Both the position numbers and the translations under genes were made by a program. Of a DNA stretch of 46,519 bases, positions 1 through 8,858 are shown one piece after another (position 1 is the first letter of the stretch; the number at the start of each line of letters is the position of its first letter). Origin of the DNA: Kiritimatiellia bacterium (lineage in GTDB: Bacteria; Verrucomicrobiota; Kiritimatiellia; UBA8416; JADHWI01); assembly GCA_030744755.1 (NCBI GenBank), contig JASLPY010000040.1, positions 1-46,519 of the forward strand, written 5' to 3'. Below the pieces are notes generated by a model. It had not been told where the DNA came from. It did not search any database and saw nothing but the letters and a program-made list of their open reading frames with translations.

Positions 1-1
1 G

Positions 2-40
2 GGAATCGCCTTCCTGCAGAAGCCCTTTACTGTGTTGTAA
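2..40 (+). pseudogene. Possible 3' remnant of a response-regulator receiver domain
   Basis: The first bases read in one frame as a short peptide containing F-L-Q-K-P-F, followed by a stop at 38-40. The K-P-F tripeptide after a hydrophobic strand is the usual beta5-alpha5 junction of receiver domains in response regulators and hybrid kinases. The reading stops only three codons later, so the last helix would be missing. It could be the tail of a gene left of the window, a broken copy, or chance. Confidence 0.2.
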
Positions 41-82
41 GCCCTTCAAGACCGTGGGGTCGATTTGCGCTGTCTGGAGACC

Positions 83-110
83 TAGCCACTAACGCCTAGC
101 GCCTAACGCC
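83..110. repeat. 7-bp tandem array, unit TAACGCC
   Basis: Four consecutive heptamers (TAGCCAC, TAACGCC, TAGCGCC, TAACGCC) lie in the non-coding stretch before the first gene. It is one of five period-7 arrays in the window. The rest of 41-266 shows no convincing gene. Confidence 0.6.
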
Positions 111-266
111 TTATGCTGTGGGGTAAGAAGAACCCGTCACTTCGGTATCAGCCTATTAACATTGATTCATATCACAGCGCAGATGGCTCTGCCTATCTGG
201 CGATCAACCCACTCGATTCAAATACGATGACGGTGCCGGCATGTGTGTCCACCGTTTCAAGACAAA

Positions 267-2717
267 TCACAACCTGCTTAGAACTTCCACATTCACACAT
301 TCATATGCTATGGCCTGCATGACTCCGCTGGCGGGGAAGAGGCGGATGGGATAGTCACTTATCGAAACACAGGCATCGCCAAATGCGAATTCCATGTCGA
401 TGTACTCGGGATAATGCTCTTTGAATTGGAATTCTTTGTAGGGATGCTCAGCCGTAATCAAGAGCACCCTCGACTTCTTTTCCTTGAACATGTTCTGGAT
501 GTCCCGGTGCAATCCCATGTAGCCCAGTCGAAGGGTTAACCCGCTACTCGGGGCCTGCTCCCGGTACATCTTCATCTGGCTCGGGACGTGGTTGTGTACT
601 TCAATATTTCTTGCCCAGATACTGTCGTCATACTTGCCGATGAAATTCATGGCCATGTGACCGGATGAGGCAACGACTGTTTTCTTTCCCGCCTGCTGCT
701 CTTTGACGATGGTTTGAGCAACACGACGCGTTGAGGGCAGTTGATGACGCCTGAACGCAAGAAGGTGTGAACGCATGCGATCGAGGTAAACTGTGGCCAA
801 CTCTCCCGCGGGAATTGGCGGCACCTTGAAGTCATCGTGAAACTGTTTCTTCCGGAAGTATTTCTCTGACCAATCCTTACCGTCTTTGTAGGACCAGCTT
901 TTCCAACAGACCGGCATTTTGCCTTTTCTCGTCAGAGCCGATATAAACTCCGCATTGAAGGTCCATCCCAGCATTGCGTTCAAGATGTGATTCGATTTAC
1001 CGATCTGTTTGCCGGAACAATCAATCAACCTGTCGTTGTCTCCATTACCCGTGTCCAGCCAGGCATCACATAGCTTTACATGCTCTGATAATTCCGGATG
1101 GGCCTTCGGACCAAAACCCAAAACGAAGACACCCTTGTCTTTGTACTGTTGAATCCGTTTCGTGTCGCCTTTCGGTGTGTCATCCCAAGACACGACTACC
1201 ATGTCCATCGCCAGTTCGGAAGGCGTACGTTCCTTAACGTCTTTCCAGGGACGGGTGAAGCCGACGTGCATAATGCCCCCGCTGCGCCCCATCAATTCTT
1301 GCTCCAGGGTAGAACCCATCCAGGGAAATCCTATCAAGCCTCCCTTGGTATGGCGCTCCGCGCATCGCTCCGCAACCCTGGTGATCTCCGGAATCTGCTT
1401 TTCGATGTGGTTAACTCTTTCCTGCAGCGCGGCCATAAAACTGCCGGCCGGTGAGACTTCCGGGGCGCTTCGGAAGGCATCGATCTTAAGTAAAGTGAAT
1501 GGATAGATGATGGTCGCATAAAGCGTGTTGTCCTGTCCGGCGATCAAAGCCATATGGTGATGAAGCGGGGTAAGGGTTCCATCCGGCAACATATGGAATC
1601 CGTGACTCCATGGCGGCTTCTTGCCGTCAGCACCTTTGTCGAAATCGAAGAAGTCCGGATTGTCAATTTTTAGAACGCCCAGGTCTTCGTGTTTCTTTCT
1701 TTTGGGGTCAAATCGAAGGATGTGATGGAGTTTTCCACTTCCGAAGCCGGTCGTATTCTTTACGCTGACAATCGTGTAGATCTTGTCGTCACGACCAATG
1801 GTCAGGCCGCAGCGTGAATCCGGATTGTCGCCCTCGATTACTTTGCCGTGATTCCTGGCGGAGACCTTTCTGCCTTTGCCAAGCAGGTCGATGGAAAGCA
1901 GATGCGGATCGTTCATAAGGATAAGCCAGGCGGTTTGCCCGTCCCCGGCGAGGTCCCAGGTAGGAATGGCCGCATTGCTGGCACGCTCAAACTCTTTCTT
2001 GTCCACCAGGATAGGGCGGGTGGTGACCTTCTTCGTTTCGGGATCATACTGGGCCAGTTGGAAGTCTTTAGTGATGACGTTGGCCTTGCCTGATTTGTCA
2101 ATCAACGTGGTTGCGTAGGGTGTGAGCATCGGGCCCAGTTCCCTGTATGAACCCTTTTCCTGCTCGTACAACATCCAGTGCTGGTCTTCGCAGGTCACAA
2201 CATAGATTAAGTTGCGTGATTCATCGGCCACCACGTCAGCTATGCCCTGTTCGGGGAAGGGCATGCCGAGATCCGCCGCCCGCCCGGTTCTCGGGTCATA
2301 GGTTATCATGTGACCGCCGGGGTACTTGGAAGCATCTCCTTTCTTCGCATAGCCCTGTTTGCTGCCGACGTAAATAACTCCGCTGGGACCTACGAAGTTG
2401 CGGGTGTGAATCTTGGCCTGTGCCGCGAAGCCGGCTGCGTTCAGACCGCAGAGCTCCTGGACGTCGATGACGATACGCTGCTGCCCCGTGACCGGATTGA
2501 ATTCAACCAGGTAGGCGTTGGAGCTGTATTTTGCCGTGCCGATATAGACGCGGCCGTCTCTTCCTTCGCAAAGCGAAAAATAACCGGATTCCTCATTATG
2601 GGTTTCCGGGATGACATGATAAGCGGTTGAATGGACATATGGAAACGGTGCCTTAGGCTCAGCCTGTACAAACCCGATCATTACGCCCAGCATTAGAATC
2701 GATGCGGCAAACTTCAT
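267..2717 (-). CDS. Secreted beta-propeller protein with C-terminal SIS-like domain
   Basis: Encodes about 816 residues. The start at 2717 is chosen because it is preceded by GGAGGC and opens a clear signal peptide (MKFAASILMLGVMIGFVQA); the open frame runs further upstream without a good ribosome site. Residues about 30-440 contain repeated blade-like segments with G-x-D-x-x-Y/I-Y and Y-D-P motifs (NHL/YncE-like propeller). Residues about 460-810 look like a double Rossmann SIS fold: T-L-E-Q-E-L-M-x-R-S-G-G, then K-K-T-V-V-A-S-S-G-H, and a final helix R-L-F-P-A-S-G-V-M-Q-A-I-A-Y that resembles the last SIS helix. SIS domains bind phosphosugars and normally act in the cytoplasm, so a secreted SIS fused to a propeller is odd. 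It is divergent from the LamG gene across 199 bp. Substrate unknown. Confidence 0.75.
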   Translation of the reverse strand: MKFAASILMLGVMIGFVQAEPKAPFPYVHSTAYHVIPETHNEESGYFSLCEGRDGRVYIGTAKYSSNAYLVEFNPVTGQQRIVIDVQELCGLNAAGFAAQAKIHTRNFVGPSGVIYVGSKQGYAKKGDASKYPGGHMITYDPRTGRAADLGMPFPEQGIADVVADESRNLIYVVTCEDQHWMLYEQEKGSYRELGPMLTPYATTLIDKSGKANVITKDFQLAQYDPETKKVTTRPILVDKKEFERASNAAIPTWDLAGDGQTAWLILMNDPHLLSIDLLGKGRKVSARNHGKVIEGDNPDSRCGLTIGRDDKIYTIVSVKNTTGFGSGKLHHILRFDPKRKKHEDLGVLKIDNPDFFDFDKGADGKKPPWSHGFHMLPDGTLTPLHHHMALIAGQDNTLYATIIYPFTLLKIDAFRSAPEVSPAGSFMAALQERVNHIEKQIPEITRVAERCAERHTKGGLIGFPWMGSTLEQELMGRSGGIMHVGFTRPWKDVKERTPSELAMDMVVVSWDDTPKGDTKRIQQYKDKGVFVLGFGPKAHPELSEHVKLCDAWLDTGNGDNDRLIDCSGKQIGKSNHILNAMLGWTFNAEFISALTRKGKMPVCWKSWSYKDGKDWSEKYFRKKQFHDDFKVPPIPAGELATVYLDRMRSHLLAFRRHQLPSTRRVAQTIVKEQQAGKKTVVASSGHMAMNFIGKYDDSIWARNIEVHNHVPSQMKMYREQAPSSGLTLRLGYMGLHRDIQNMFKEKKSRVLLITAEHPYKEFQFKEHYPEYIDMEFAFGDACVSISDYPIRLFPASGVMQAIAYECVNVEVLSRL

Positions 2718-2916
2718 GAAGCCTCCTTTGTTGGTCAGAGCCGGAAGAAAGCAGGATATCCCCAGTTTTGCATCCTGGCAATACTTCCTGTTTCGAGCGT
2801 TCTTGCGCTGTGAGCGCAGAACGCAGTGGTTAGTGGTTAGGCGACAGCGGCAGCTATACTCGACTGCGTGGGCAAGTGACGCTCTCAAGAGTGTCTTCCG
2901 CCAGGAGTGAGAGTTT

Positions 2917-4482
2917 ATGTTGAAACGCTGTGCCATCTTTGCATGGGTTGCCATGTCCACAGTGGTCTTTGCTGAAGGTGCAACCAATGATCCTCTCCCT
3001 GAACTGACGGAGGCCAGGGACAAGTGTCAGACGAGAATGACGCAGCTGTGGGAGGAGTATCACGAACAGATTATCATCGTCCGCAGCCGGTACATCAATG
3101 CACTGGCCAAGCTGGAAAGCGACATCAAGAAGACGGGGAATTTGGAAGGCGTATCTGCTGTTCAGAGTGAGAGGAAGAGATTCTCCAAGTACAAGAACTG
3201 GGATCCGGGCAAGTACGGAAAGGTGGATAAACACGTTGTGTCGATCTTCAATTCCTACGCCAAGATTGCCAAGGATCTTGACTCGACCTACGAAGGCCAG
3301 TGCAAGACGCTCAACCAGGCCTACCGCATCCATCTCGAAAAACTCAAAAAGTCCCTGACGGTCAGCGACCGCATACAGGATGCTGTTCGCGTTAAGCAGG
3401 AACTGGATAGCATGACCGCGATCGAACCGGTTCGCAGTAAACGCCCACCTTTGCCCAAGGGGAAAACAGCAGTCAACATCAAGACGCCGGACCAGTTGGC
3501 GGCCCACCTCAATCGAACTCGATGGAAACTGATGTGGCGGGCCGGAGAGATACCCGCGACGCAAACGGAGAAGATTGAATTCCATTTTGGACAAATCTTC
3601 CGCTTCGTAGGGGCCGATGGTTCAGAGAAGAAGTACAGATACTCCGTAGGAGACGATCTAAGCGTCAAGGTTGAGTCGCGGCGTGGAAAGAGCTTGGTGT
3701 TCGACCCGTCATTCACAGTCTTCGAGTACTCCGACGAGTACTATCGCACATACCGACGGGGCTTTCTCGAAGGATCGCTTGACCAAGAGGAAGCAGCCTC
3801 CCTGAGAGAAGATATGATCCTATACCTGCCTTTTGACGAGGTCGCCGAGTATCTCAGGGACTTCAGCGGACTTAAGAACCATGCCAAGGTCCATATGACT
3901 TCGGTAGTCTTCTACGGCAAAAAGGGCAACGCCTACTTGTTCGATGGCAGGAAGTCCCTGGTAGAGGTGCGAAAGCCCATCGATCCGGACGACTACGAAG
4001 GCTTTAGCGTTTCGCTGTGGGTTAAGATCCTGCAGGAAATCAAGTATGCGCCTATCTTCGGTTGGGAAAAAGACGGAGACTACGGCGGCTTCTACTTGCG
4101 GACTGATAGGGGGCATTTCCGCGCCCGCTTCGGATCGGGTCACGAGGAAACATATGCATCGGGTTGCGGCAAGTACAAGGAGGGTGAGTGGTACCATGTC
4201 GTGGTGGCTCACTCCCGTGAAGGCGGAAACATGGTATACGTAAACGGCGAACTCGTGCATTCCCACCCGGCGAAACCACTGAAGAACAACAACTCCACCC
4301 TGCGTATCGGCGGCCGCAAACTGGACGGGCAATCGGGCGACTACTTCCGCGGTCTGATTGACGATCTCATGGTTTTCAAGCGCGCCCTGACTCCGGATGA
4401 TGTGAAGCGACTTCACGAACTAAGGGCATTCAGGATCGTGACGAAGAGCCCTGCCAAAGAAGCAGATACCGGAGACGAGTAA
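2917..4482 (+). CDS. Secreted coiled-coil protein with C-terminal LamG/concanavalin-like domain
   Basis: 521 residues, started at 2917 after AGGAG (2903-2907). The signal peptide is about residues 1-20. Residues 25-170 are highly charged and helical (Q/K/E-rich), probably coiled coil. Residues about 190-280 form a small beta-rich module typical of planctomycete-type surface proteins (W-K-L-M-W, then I-E-F-H-F-G-Q-I-F-R-F). From about 300 a LamG/laminin-G jellyroll begins (L-Y-L-P-F-D-E, A-Y-L-F-D-G, F-S-V-S-L-W-V-K, W-Y-H-V-V-V-A-H, then R-G-L-I-D-D-L-M-V-F-K-R-A-L), the classic LamG_3 ending. LamG domains bind glycans or proteins; there are no catalytic residues to suggest an enzyme. It is followed by the acetylesterase gene 93 bp downstream on the same strand. 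Confidence 0.8.
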   Translation: MLKRCAIFAWVAMSTVVFAEGATNDPLPELTEARDKCQTRMTQLWEEYHEQIIIVRSRYINALAKLESDIKKTGNLEGVSAVQSERKRFSKYKNWDPGKYGKVDKHVVSIFNSYAKIAKDLDSTYEGQCKTLNQAYRIHLEKLKKSLTVSDRIQDAVRVKQELDSMTAIEPVRSKRPPLPKGKTAVNIKTPDQLAAHLNRTRWKLMWRAGEIPATQTEKIEFHFGQIFRFVGADGSEKKYRYSVGDDLSVKVESRRGKSLVFDPSFTVFEYSDEYYRTYRRGFLEGSLDQEEAASLREDMILYLPFDEVAEYLRDFSGLKNHAKVHMTSVVFYGKKGNAYLFDGRKSLVEVRKPIDPDDYEGFSVSLWVKILQEIKYAPIFGWEKDGDYGGFYLRTDRGHFRARFGSGHEETYASGCGKYKEGEWYHVVVAHSREGGNMVYVNGELVHSHPAKPLKNNNSTLRIGGRKLDGQSGDYFRGLIDDLMVFKRALTPDDVKRLHELRAFRIVTKSPAKEADTGDE

Positions 4483-4575
4483 GACGTCTTGAATGGCGCA
4501 TAGGCCCAGACTCCGCAATCCAAGAGAGTGAGGATCCACGCCATCAGGGCTAAGATCAGAGAAGCTGGAGGCATC

Positions 4576-5706
4576 ATGAAAAAGATGTTGATCTGTCTGG
4601 GCGTTGTCTTTTCTTGCTGCGTCTTTCACGCCGGTCATGCGCAGGAGCCTGAAGCGGCGTCCGGCAAAGTTGACGTCGCGAAAGGGCCTGTCAAGGTGTT
4701 CCTTTTGATTGGGCAATCCAATATGAATGGCCGGGGCACTGTCGACGTCTTGAGAGACAAGTTGATCAAGGACCATCCCGAGAAGTATCCGCCGTCACTG
4801 ATGAAGATTCGCGAGGATGTCTGGATCACGGGAGCAAATGGCAACGGAGTTTCTCACCAGATGAGCAACGTCCGGTTGGAACCCGGATTCGGGCAGTTCA
4901 AGTACTACGGGCCGGAGCTGGGATTCGGTCATGTCATGGGGGATCACTATGACGAGCCGGTCATGCTGATCAAGAACATCGCCGGCGGTACCCCGTTGGC
5001 GACCGTCTGGACGTCTCCGAGTGCCGCCAAACGTACCGGGAGACAGGGACCGCTAAAAGGGCGGCGAGGCGCGTTCCAAAGCACATACTTCAAGGTGAAG
5101 AAGACCCTGGATAACCTGCCGGCATTGATCAAAGGCTATGATCCCGAACAAGGCTACCAGATCATGGGTATCGTCTGGGTCCATGGCAATGCGGATGGCG
5201 GCAAGTTTGCCGCAGAATACGAGGACAACCTGGTTGATTTCATCACGGATCTCAGGGCTTTATTCGGTGTTCCCGATCTTCCGTTCATAGCTGTTGAAAG
5301 CCTTTCCAGCAGGGCACCGGGCAGCGCGTTTCAGAACGCGGCGGATCGCGTGAACAAGAGAGACGGCAACACCCAGGCGGCAGCGATTCTCACGAAGACC
5401 AGGGTCGACCTGAAAGGTGATCCGGAGTATGCCGCCTACAACGCGTCCGGCGACGGGACGCATTGGCGATACAACGCACGAGCGTTTCTCGACGTCGGGT
5501 ATTGGGCTGCTGATCTAATGAAGCCACTCCTGGCTGAGGCAGCCAATCATGCAACTGATGAGAAGGTTCAGAAGGCCTTAGACAAATACGGAAATCTCTT
5601 TGAAGAAGGGAATGCCGCGCATATAGATCCCATTTATGAGAAGGCCCAGAAAAGGTGGGCGGGAAGACCACCGATGAAACAAGCGGGCGGGAATAACTAC
5701 AAATAG
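4576..5706 (+). CDS. Secreted SGNH-family (sialate O-acetylesterase-like) esterase
   Basis: About 376 residues. The start at 4576 follows GGAGG and gives a signal peptide ending near A-G-H-A. The catalytic Ser sits in L-I-G-Q-S-N-M (S48), the hallmark of the SASA/DUF303 carbohydrate esterase family. A second block, I-V-W-V-H-G-N-A-D, matches the oxyanion Asn/Gly region, and D-G-T-H-W near residue 305 provides the Asp/His pair. Family members remove acetyl groups from sialic acid or xylan-type sugars. With its LamG neighbour this suggests extracellular glycan processing, though the true substrate cannot be read from the sequence. It is followed by a cluster of hairpin repeats that may end the transcript. 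Confidence 0.85.
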   Translation: MKKMLICLGVVFSCCVFHAGHAQEPEAASGKVDVAKGPVKVFLLIGQSNMNGRGTVDVLRDKLIKDHPEKYPPSLMKIREDVWITGANGNGVSHQMSNVRLEPGFGQFKYYGPELGFGHVMGDHYDEPVMLIKNIAGGTPLATVWTSPSAAKRTGRQGPLKGRRGAFQSTYFKVKKTLDNLPALIKGYDPEQGYQIMGIVWVHGNADGGKFAAEYEDNLVDFITDLRALFGVPDLPFIAVESLSSRAPGSAFQNAADRVNKRDGNTQAAAILTKTRVDLKGDPEYAAYNASGDGTHWRYNARAFLDVGYWAADLMKPLLAEAANHATDEKVQKALDKYGNLFEEGNAAHIDPIYEKAQKRWAGRPPMKQAGGNNYK

Positions 5707-5725
5707 ACCTTGTTCGAAAAGGGTT

Positions 5726-5923
5726 GGCCCTGAAAGGGCCTGATATAATAGCCCAGGGCAACGCCCTGGGTACATCTCGCATCGTTTCGACGTCTTGAGA
5801 CGTGGAGTCACTCTTAGCCCTGGAGGGCACCTCATCTCTTGAAGTGCCCCTCCAGGGCACAACGATTGTGTGTTCCGCACCCCGGGCGGTGCCCGGGGCT
5901 ACGATGAAGTCGCCCCTTCGGGG
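5726..5923. repeat. REP-like hairpin cluster
   Basis: Five or more short GC-rich palindromes lie end to end between two genes: GGCCC-TGAAA-GGGCC (5726-5740), GCCCAGGGC-AA-CGCCCTGGG (5751-5771), a GCCCTGGAGGGCAC pair (5817-5830 with 5844-5858), CCCCGGGC-GGT-GCCCGGGG (5880-5898) and GCCCC-TTC-GGGGC (5911-5923). The layout resembles REP/BIME clusters mobilised by RAYT (Y1-type) transposases; no such transposase is in the window. It could also attenuate or terminate transcription between 5706 and 5959. Confidence 0.65.
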
Positions 5924-5958
5924 CTTTTCGGATGAACTCAAGGAGGGTACATATTCAT

Positions 5959-7527
5959 ATGTCGTTAAAACGAGGCCCATATCTCCTGGCAGTTGCCATT
6001 CTCTGGTACGGGGTATCACAACAGGTTTCCGCGAACGACGCAGCGATTGAAAAGACCCTGAGCCAGGTGCGGAACGTGAAAAAGGATCTCTTCTCCAGGC
6101 AGTCCAGCGTGCTGGGCGAATTGCCGAGCCCTGAAGAACACGCCGCCCGGCAACTCAAGGCGCGTCCCATACCACCGGTGACCGCCATTTCCAACCCTGT
6201 AGTACCGTTCGATCCCGAGCGCGTGCAACGTTTGACGGCCGAGCTCGACAAGCGCGTGGAAAAACTCAAGAAGGATCGGCATGGGAACGTGGTGTCCCGT
6301 GCATTTGGTATCACGGGTGCCCGTATGGCCATGGATTATCACGGGCGGCAGGACCTTCTTGTCGTAGGCGTGACTCCGGGTACGCCGGCCCACGGCAAAC
6401 TCATGGAGCGGGACATCATCATCGGCGCCAACGGTCGCCTGATCTCGGACCCTGAAGACGCGCGCCCCGAAATGGGTTACGCGCTGGCCGCCAGCCAATC
6501 CCCCCAGATGAAGGGCATCCTCACGTTGCACGTCATACGAGACAGCAAGGGCAGCAACGTTGTGCTCAACCTGGGGAACAAGACGTACTATAGCGACACC
6601 TGGCCGTACAAGTGCGAGAAGACGGAACAGATCCGTGCCGCCGCGCTCCGGATCGTTATGGAAAAAGGACCTTCACCCGAACACCTGTTCGGCATGCACC
6701 ATAAGGGCGGGTTCTGGACACCGCTTTTCCTGATGGCAAGTGGTGACGAGGCCGCCATGGCCAGAGTGAAGGAGTGGATCAAGGCGACGACCAAGCCGGC
6801 CTCCGAGTATCCCGCGCAGCCGGAGGGTGGGCGTTCCTGGCTGGCCGGCTACAGGCTCATCAACGTGGCGGAATACTACCTGCTAACACGGGACACCACC
6901 GTTCTCCCGCGGATCCAGTACCTGGTTCGTGTTCTAGAGAAGATCCAGTTTCCGAGCGGTGGCTGGTCGCACGGCAAGCCTCCGGGTTACGGCGAGATCA
7001 ATAATGCTGGGCTGGCATGTTTTATCGGCCTGATTCTGGCCCGCGAATGCGGGGCAACGCTGGATACAGAGAAGTTCACGAGGTCCATCATCTATTTCGG
7101 CAAATTCTGCGGGAGCAACCTGGGTTATGGCCTCGGAACACCCGGCGGACGATCCGGTCGGATGGACAACGGGTTGCATGGGTTGAGTGCCGTCGCTTTC
7201 CAGCTGTTGGGGGAGGATGGGATGGCGGAACGCTGGGCGCGCCCGTTGTGCTACATGTGGATGGGCCGTGAGCGCGGTCATGCGGAACGTATCTTCAGTC
7301 CCTGTTGGGGAAACGTGGGCGCGGCCCTGGCGCCGAAAGCAGAGTTCAACATGTTCATGAAGCACATGCTCTGGTTATACGAGATCTCGCGCACGCCGGA
7401 AGGCGGCATCGAATTCGGAACACGCTTCCCGTATCCCGGTGGCGTGACGCCGGCGATGGCGCTATTCATGTATCTGCCGGAACGCCGGCTACGGATTCTG
7501 GGTGCACCAAGGAAGGACTCGAGATGA
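5959..7527 (+). CDS. Secreted PDZ plus alpha/alpha-toroid protein (DUF6288-like)
   Basis: About 522 residues. The ATG at 5959 is preceded by AAGGAGGG and begins a signal peptide; an ATG nine codons upstream has no ribosome site. Residues about 115-200 form a PDZ domain (L-L-V-V-G-V-T-P-G-T-P-A-H, D-I-I-I-G-A-N-G-R-L-I, then a final beta strand). Residues about 225-500 look like a terpene-cyclase/prenyltransferase-type helical toroid (G-G-F-W-T-P-L-F-L-M-A, R-S-W-L-A-G-Y, F-P-S-G-G-W-S-H-G, G-G-R-S-G-R-M-D-N-G). No DXDD-type cyclase motif was seen, so a binding or scaffold role is more likely than cyclisation. Its stop overlaps the next start (ATGA), so the two are translationally coupled. Confidence 0.75.
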   Translation: MSLKRGPYLLAVAILWYGVSQQVSANDAAIEKTLSQVRNVKKDLFSRQSSVLGELPSPEEHAARQLKARPIPPVTAISNPVVPFDPERVQRLTAELDKRVEKLKKDRHGNVVSRAFGITGARMAMDYHGRQDLLVVGVTPGTPAHGKLMERDIIIGANGRLISDPEDARPEMGYALAASQSPQMKGILTLHVIRDSKGSNVVLNLGNKTYYSDTWPYKCEKTEQIRAAALRIVMEKGPSPEHLFGMHHKGGFWTPLFLMASGDEAAMARVKEWIKATTKPASEYPAQPEGGRSWLAGYRLINVAEYYLLTRDTTVLPRIQYLVRVLEKIQFPSGGWSHGKPPGYGEINNAGLACFIGLILARECGATLDTEKFTRSIIYFGKFCGSNLGYGLGTPGGRSGRMDNGLHGLSAVAFQLLGEDGMAERWARPLCYMWMGRERGHAERIFSPCWGNVGAALAPKAEFNMFMKHMLWLYEISRTPEGGIEFGTRFPYPGGVTPAMALFMYLPERRLRILGAPRKDSR

Positions 7528-8702
7528 GGTCATTCAGTATAAAGTACCTTGCCCCGGTGTTGCTTCTTATCCTCGCGGGTAGCCGGATGGTATCCGTCGC
7601 CGACTTTGCGCACAGCATGGCGTATATCGGTCGTGTTAACCGCGAGGCTTTCAAAGGCGAAAAGCCGGAGGAGATCGCCCGCTACCTGGCGCACTACAAC
7701 GGTTCTGTTGTAGGAGGTGCCGTGGGTGCGCTTGTCGCGGGAGGCAAGGAGAACCTGCCGCTGGTTATGAAGCTGATGAAGGACACGAATCCATGGATAC
7801 GCGCCGGTGCCGTCCAGGTATATACCGGTTTGCACACACCTCCGAAACTGCCGGGGAAGAAGCGCTCGATTCCGGAGATGACGCCGGAGCTGCAGCAGGC
7901 CATGGACTTCATGGAGGCTGTGCGCAGTGATCCGCATCCTGAAGTCCAGCGCGCGGTAGGTCAGTTCTTCACAGGACTGGGGATAGAGAACGACTTGGTG
8001 AAGGAAATATTGATTGCTCAGGCCAGCAGCCCGGATCCTAAAGTTCGTGGGGAGACCTCGGAAGCTATACGGCACTGGATCAAAGACCCCCGCACGCGTA
8101 TGCAGGTAGGAATGGAAGTACTTAAGCGGCCGGAAGACGTCTCTCCGCATGCTATCGCGCTGGCCGCCATCTATCTCCTTGAACAGAAGGACATCGCGCG
8201 TCCCGCAATCCCCACTGTTGTTCGATACATCAACGAAAAAGCGCACACCATACGGGGATTCTTCACCAACGCTCCTTACCAGAAAGGGCTGAAGCTCATT
8301 GACTATCACTACGATGCTGAACTGGAGAAGTCCCATGGAGTAGTCCTTGCAGTGTGCCGGAGCCTTGTCCGGATCCCTTACAGTACTTACGGAGGGTGGA
8401 TGGATGCGCGTCGGACGGCCGTTCAGATCCTTGAAAAGATGAGTCCGGCTGCGGCGTTACTAGTCCATGGAGCGGCGGTTGAGGAGCAGCAGTGGCTGGA
8501 TGCCAGCACGGACGATGAAATCAACGCGGTGACGCCCTGCGAGATCTCTGATGGGGGAAGGACCCCACGCGAGTCGGCGGCTGCCAGGGTGAAATACCTT
8601 CATGAGATGGGCGAGTGGTTGGAAGCAGGCAAACCTGCGGCAAGCAAGCCGGAGTTCATCCATCCCGCCGCCAAGAAGAAGGCGGCAAAGAAGAAGCGGT
8701 GA
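7524..8702 (+). CDS. Secreted HEAT-like repeat protein with Lys-rich tail
   Basis: About 392 residues. The start at 7524 overlaps the previous stop by four bases (ATGA). There is a signal peptide (residues 1-27). The body is all helical, with HEAT-like units containing P-W-I-R-A-G-A-V-Q-V-Y, P-H-P-E-V-Q-R-A-V-G-Q-F and P-D-P-K-V-R-G-E-T-S-E-A-I. HEAT repeats serve as protein-binding scaffolds. The last residues are a run of Lys/Ala (K-K-K-A-A-K-K-K-R), perhaps for binding anionic polymer or nucleic acid. It presumably partners the PDZ-toroid protein it is coupled to. No enzyme motif seen. Confidence 0.7.
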   Translation: MRSFSIKYLAPVLLLILAGSRMVSVADFAHSMAYIGRVNREAFKGEKPEEIARYLAHYNGSVVGGAVGALVAGGKENLPLVMKLMKDTNPWIRAGAVQVYTGLHTPPKLPGKKRSIPEMTPELQQAMDFMEAVRSDPHPEVQRAVGQFFTGLGIENDLVKEILIAQASSPDPKVRGETSEAIRHWIKDPRTRMQVGMEVLKRPEDVSPHAIALAAIYLLEQKDIARPAIPTVVRYINEKAHTIRGFFTNAPYQKGLKLIDYHYDAELEKSHGVVLAVCRSLVRIPYSTYGGWMDARRTAVQILEKMSPAAALLVHGAAVEEQQWLDASTDDEINAVTPCEISDGGRTPRESAAARVKYLHEMGEWLEAGKPAASKPEFIHPAAKKKAAKKKR

Positions 8703-8742
8703 GGACAAGATAAACACCCCACCCCGGGGCCGGGGCATTGGG

Positions 8743-8828
8743 AGGGGCAGCGGCCTCGCTGCCAGCGGACGCCGAGGCCGGCGTCCCTCATGTAGGAGCG
8801 CAACGGCATAGCCAAAGGACTTTGGCTA
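8743..8828. repeat. Intergenic hairpin repeats
   Basis: Two palindromes lie between the HEAT-like gene and the PQQ gene. One pairs GAGGG..CGGCCTCG with CGAGGCCG..CCCTC (about 8741-8788). The second is a perfect TAGCCAAAG-GA-CTTTGGCTA (8809-8828). They have the look of dispersed repeats rather than a terminator, because no T-run follows either one. Confidence 0.5.
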
Positions 8829-8858
8829 CACCTGGACAGGGTTTCGGAGGAAAAACTC

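Noticed and set aside
2718..3023. 102-codon N-terminal extension of the propeller-SIS gene
   Set aside because: It overlaps the divergent gene, lacks a ribosome site, and the internal ATG at 2717 has GGAGGC plus a signal peptide.
2854..3594. Long open frames antisense to the LamG gene
   Set aside because: They mirror the real gene's codon pattern on the other strand and have no signal peptide, motif or ribosome site.
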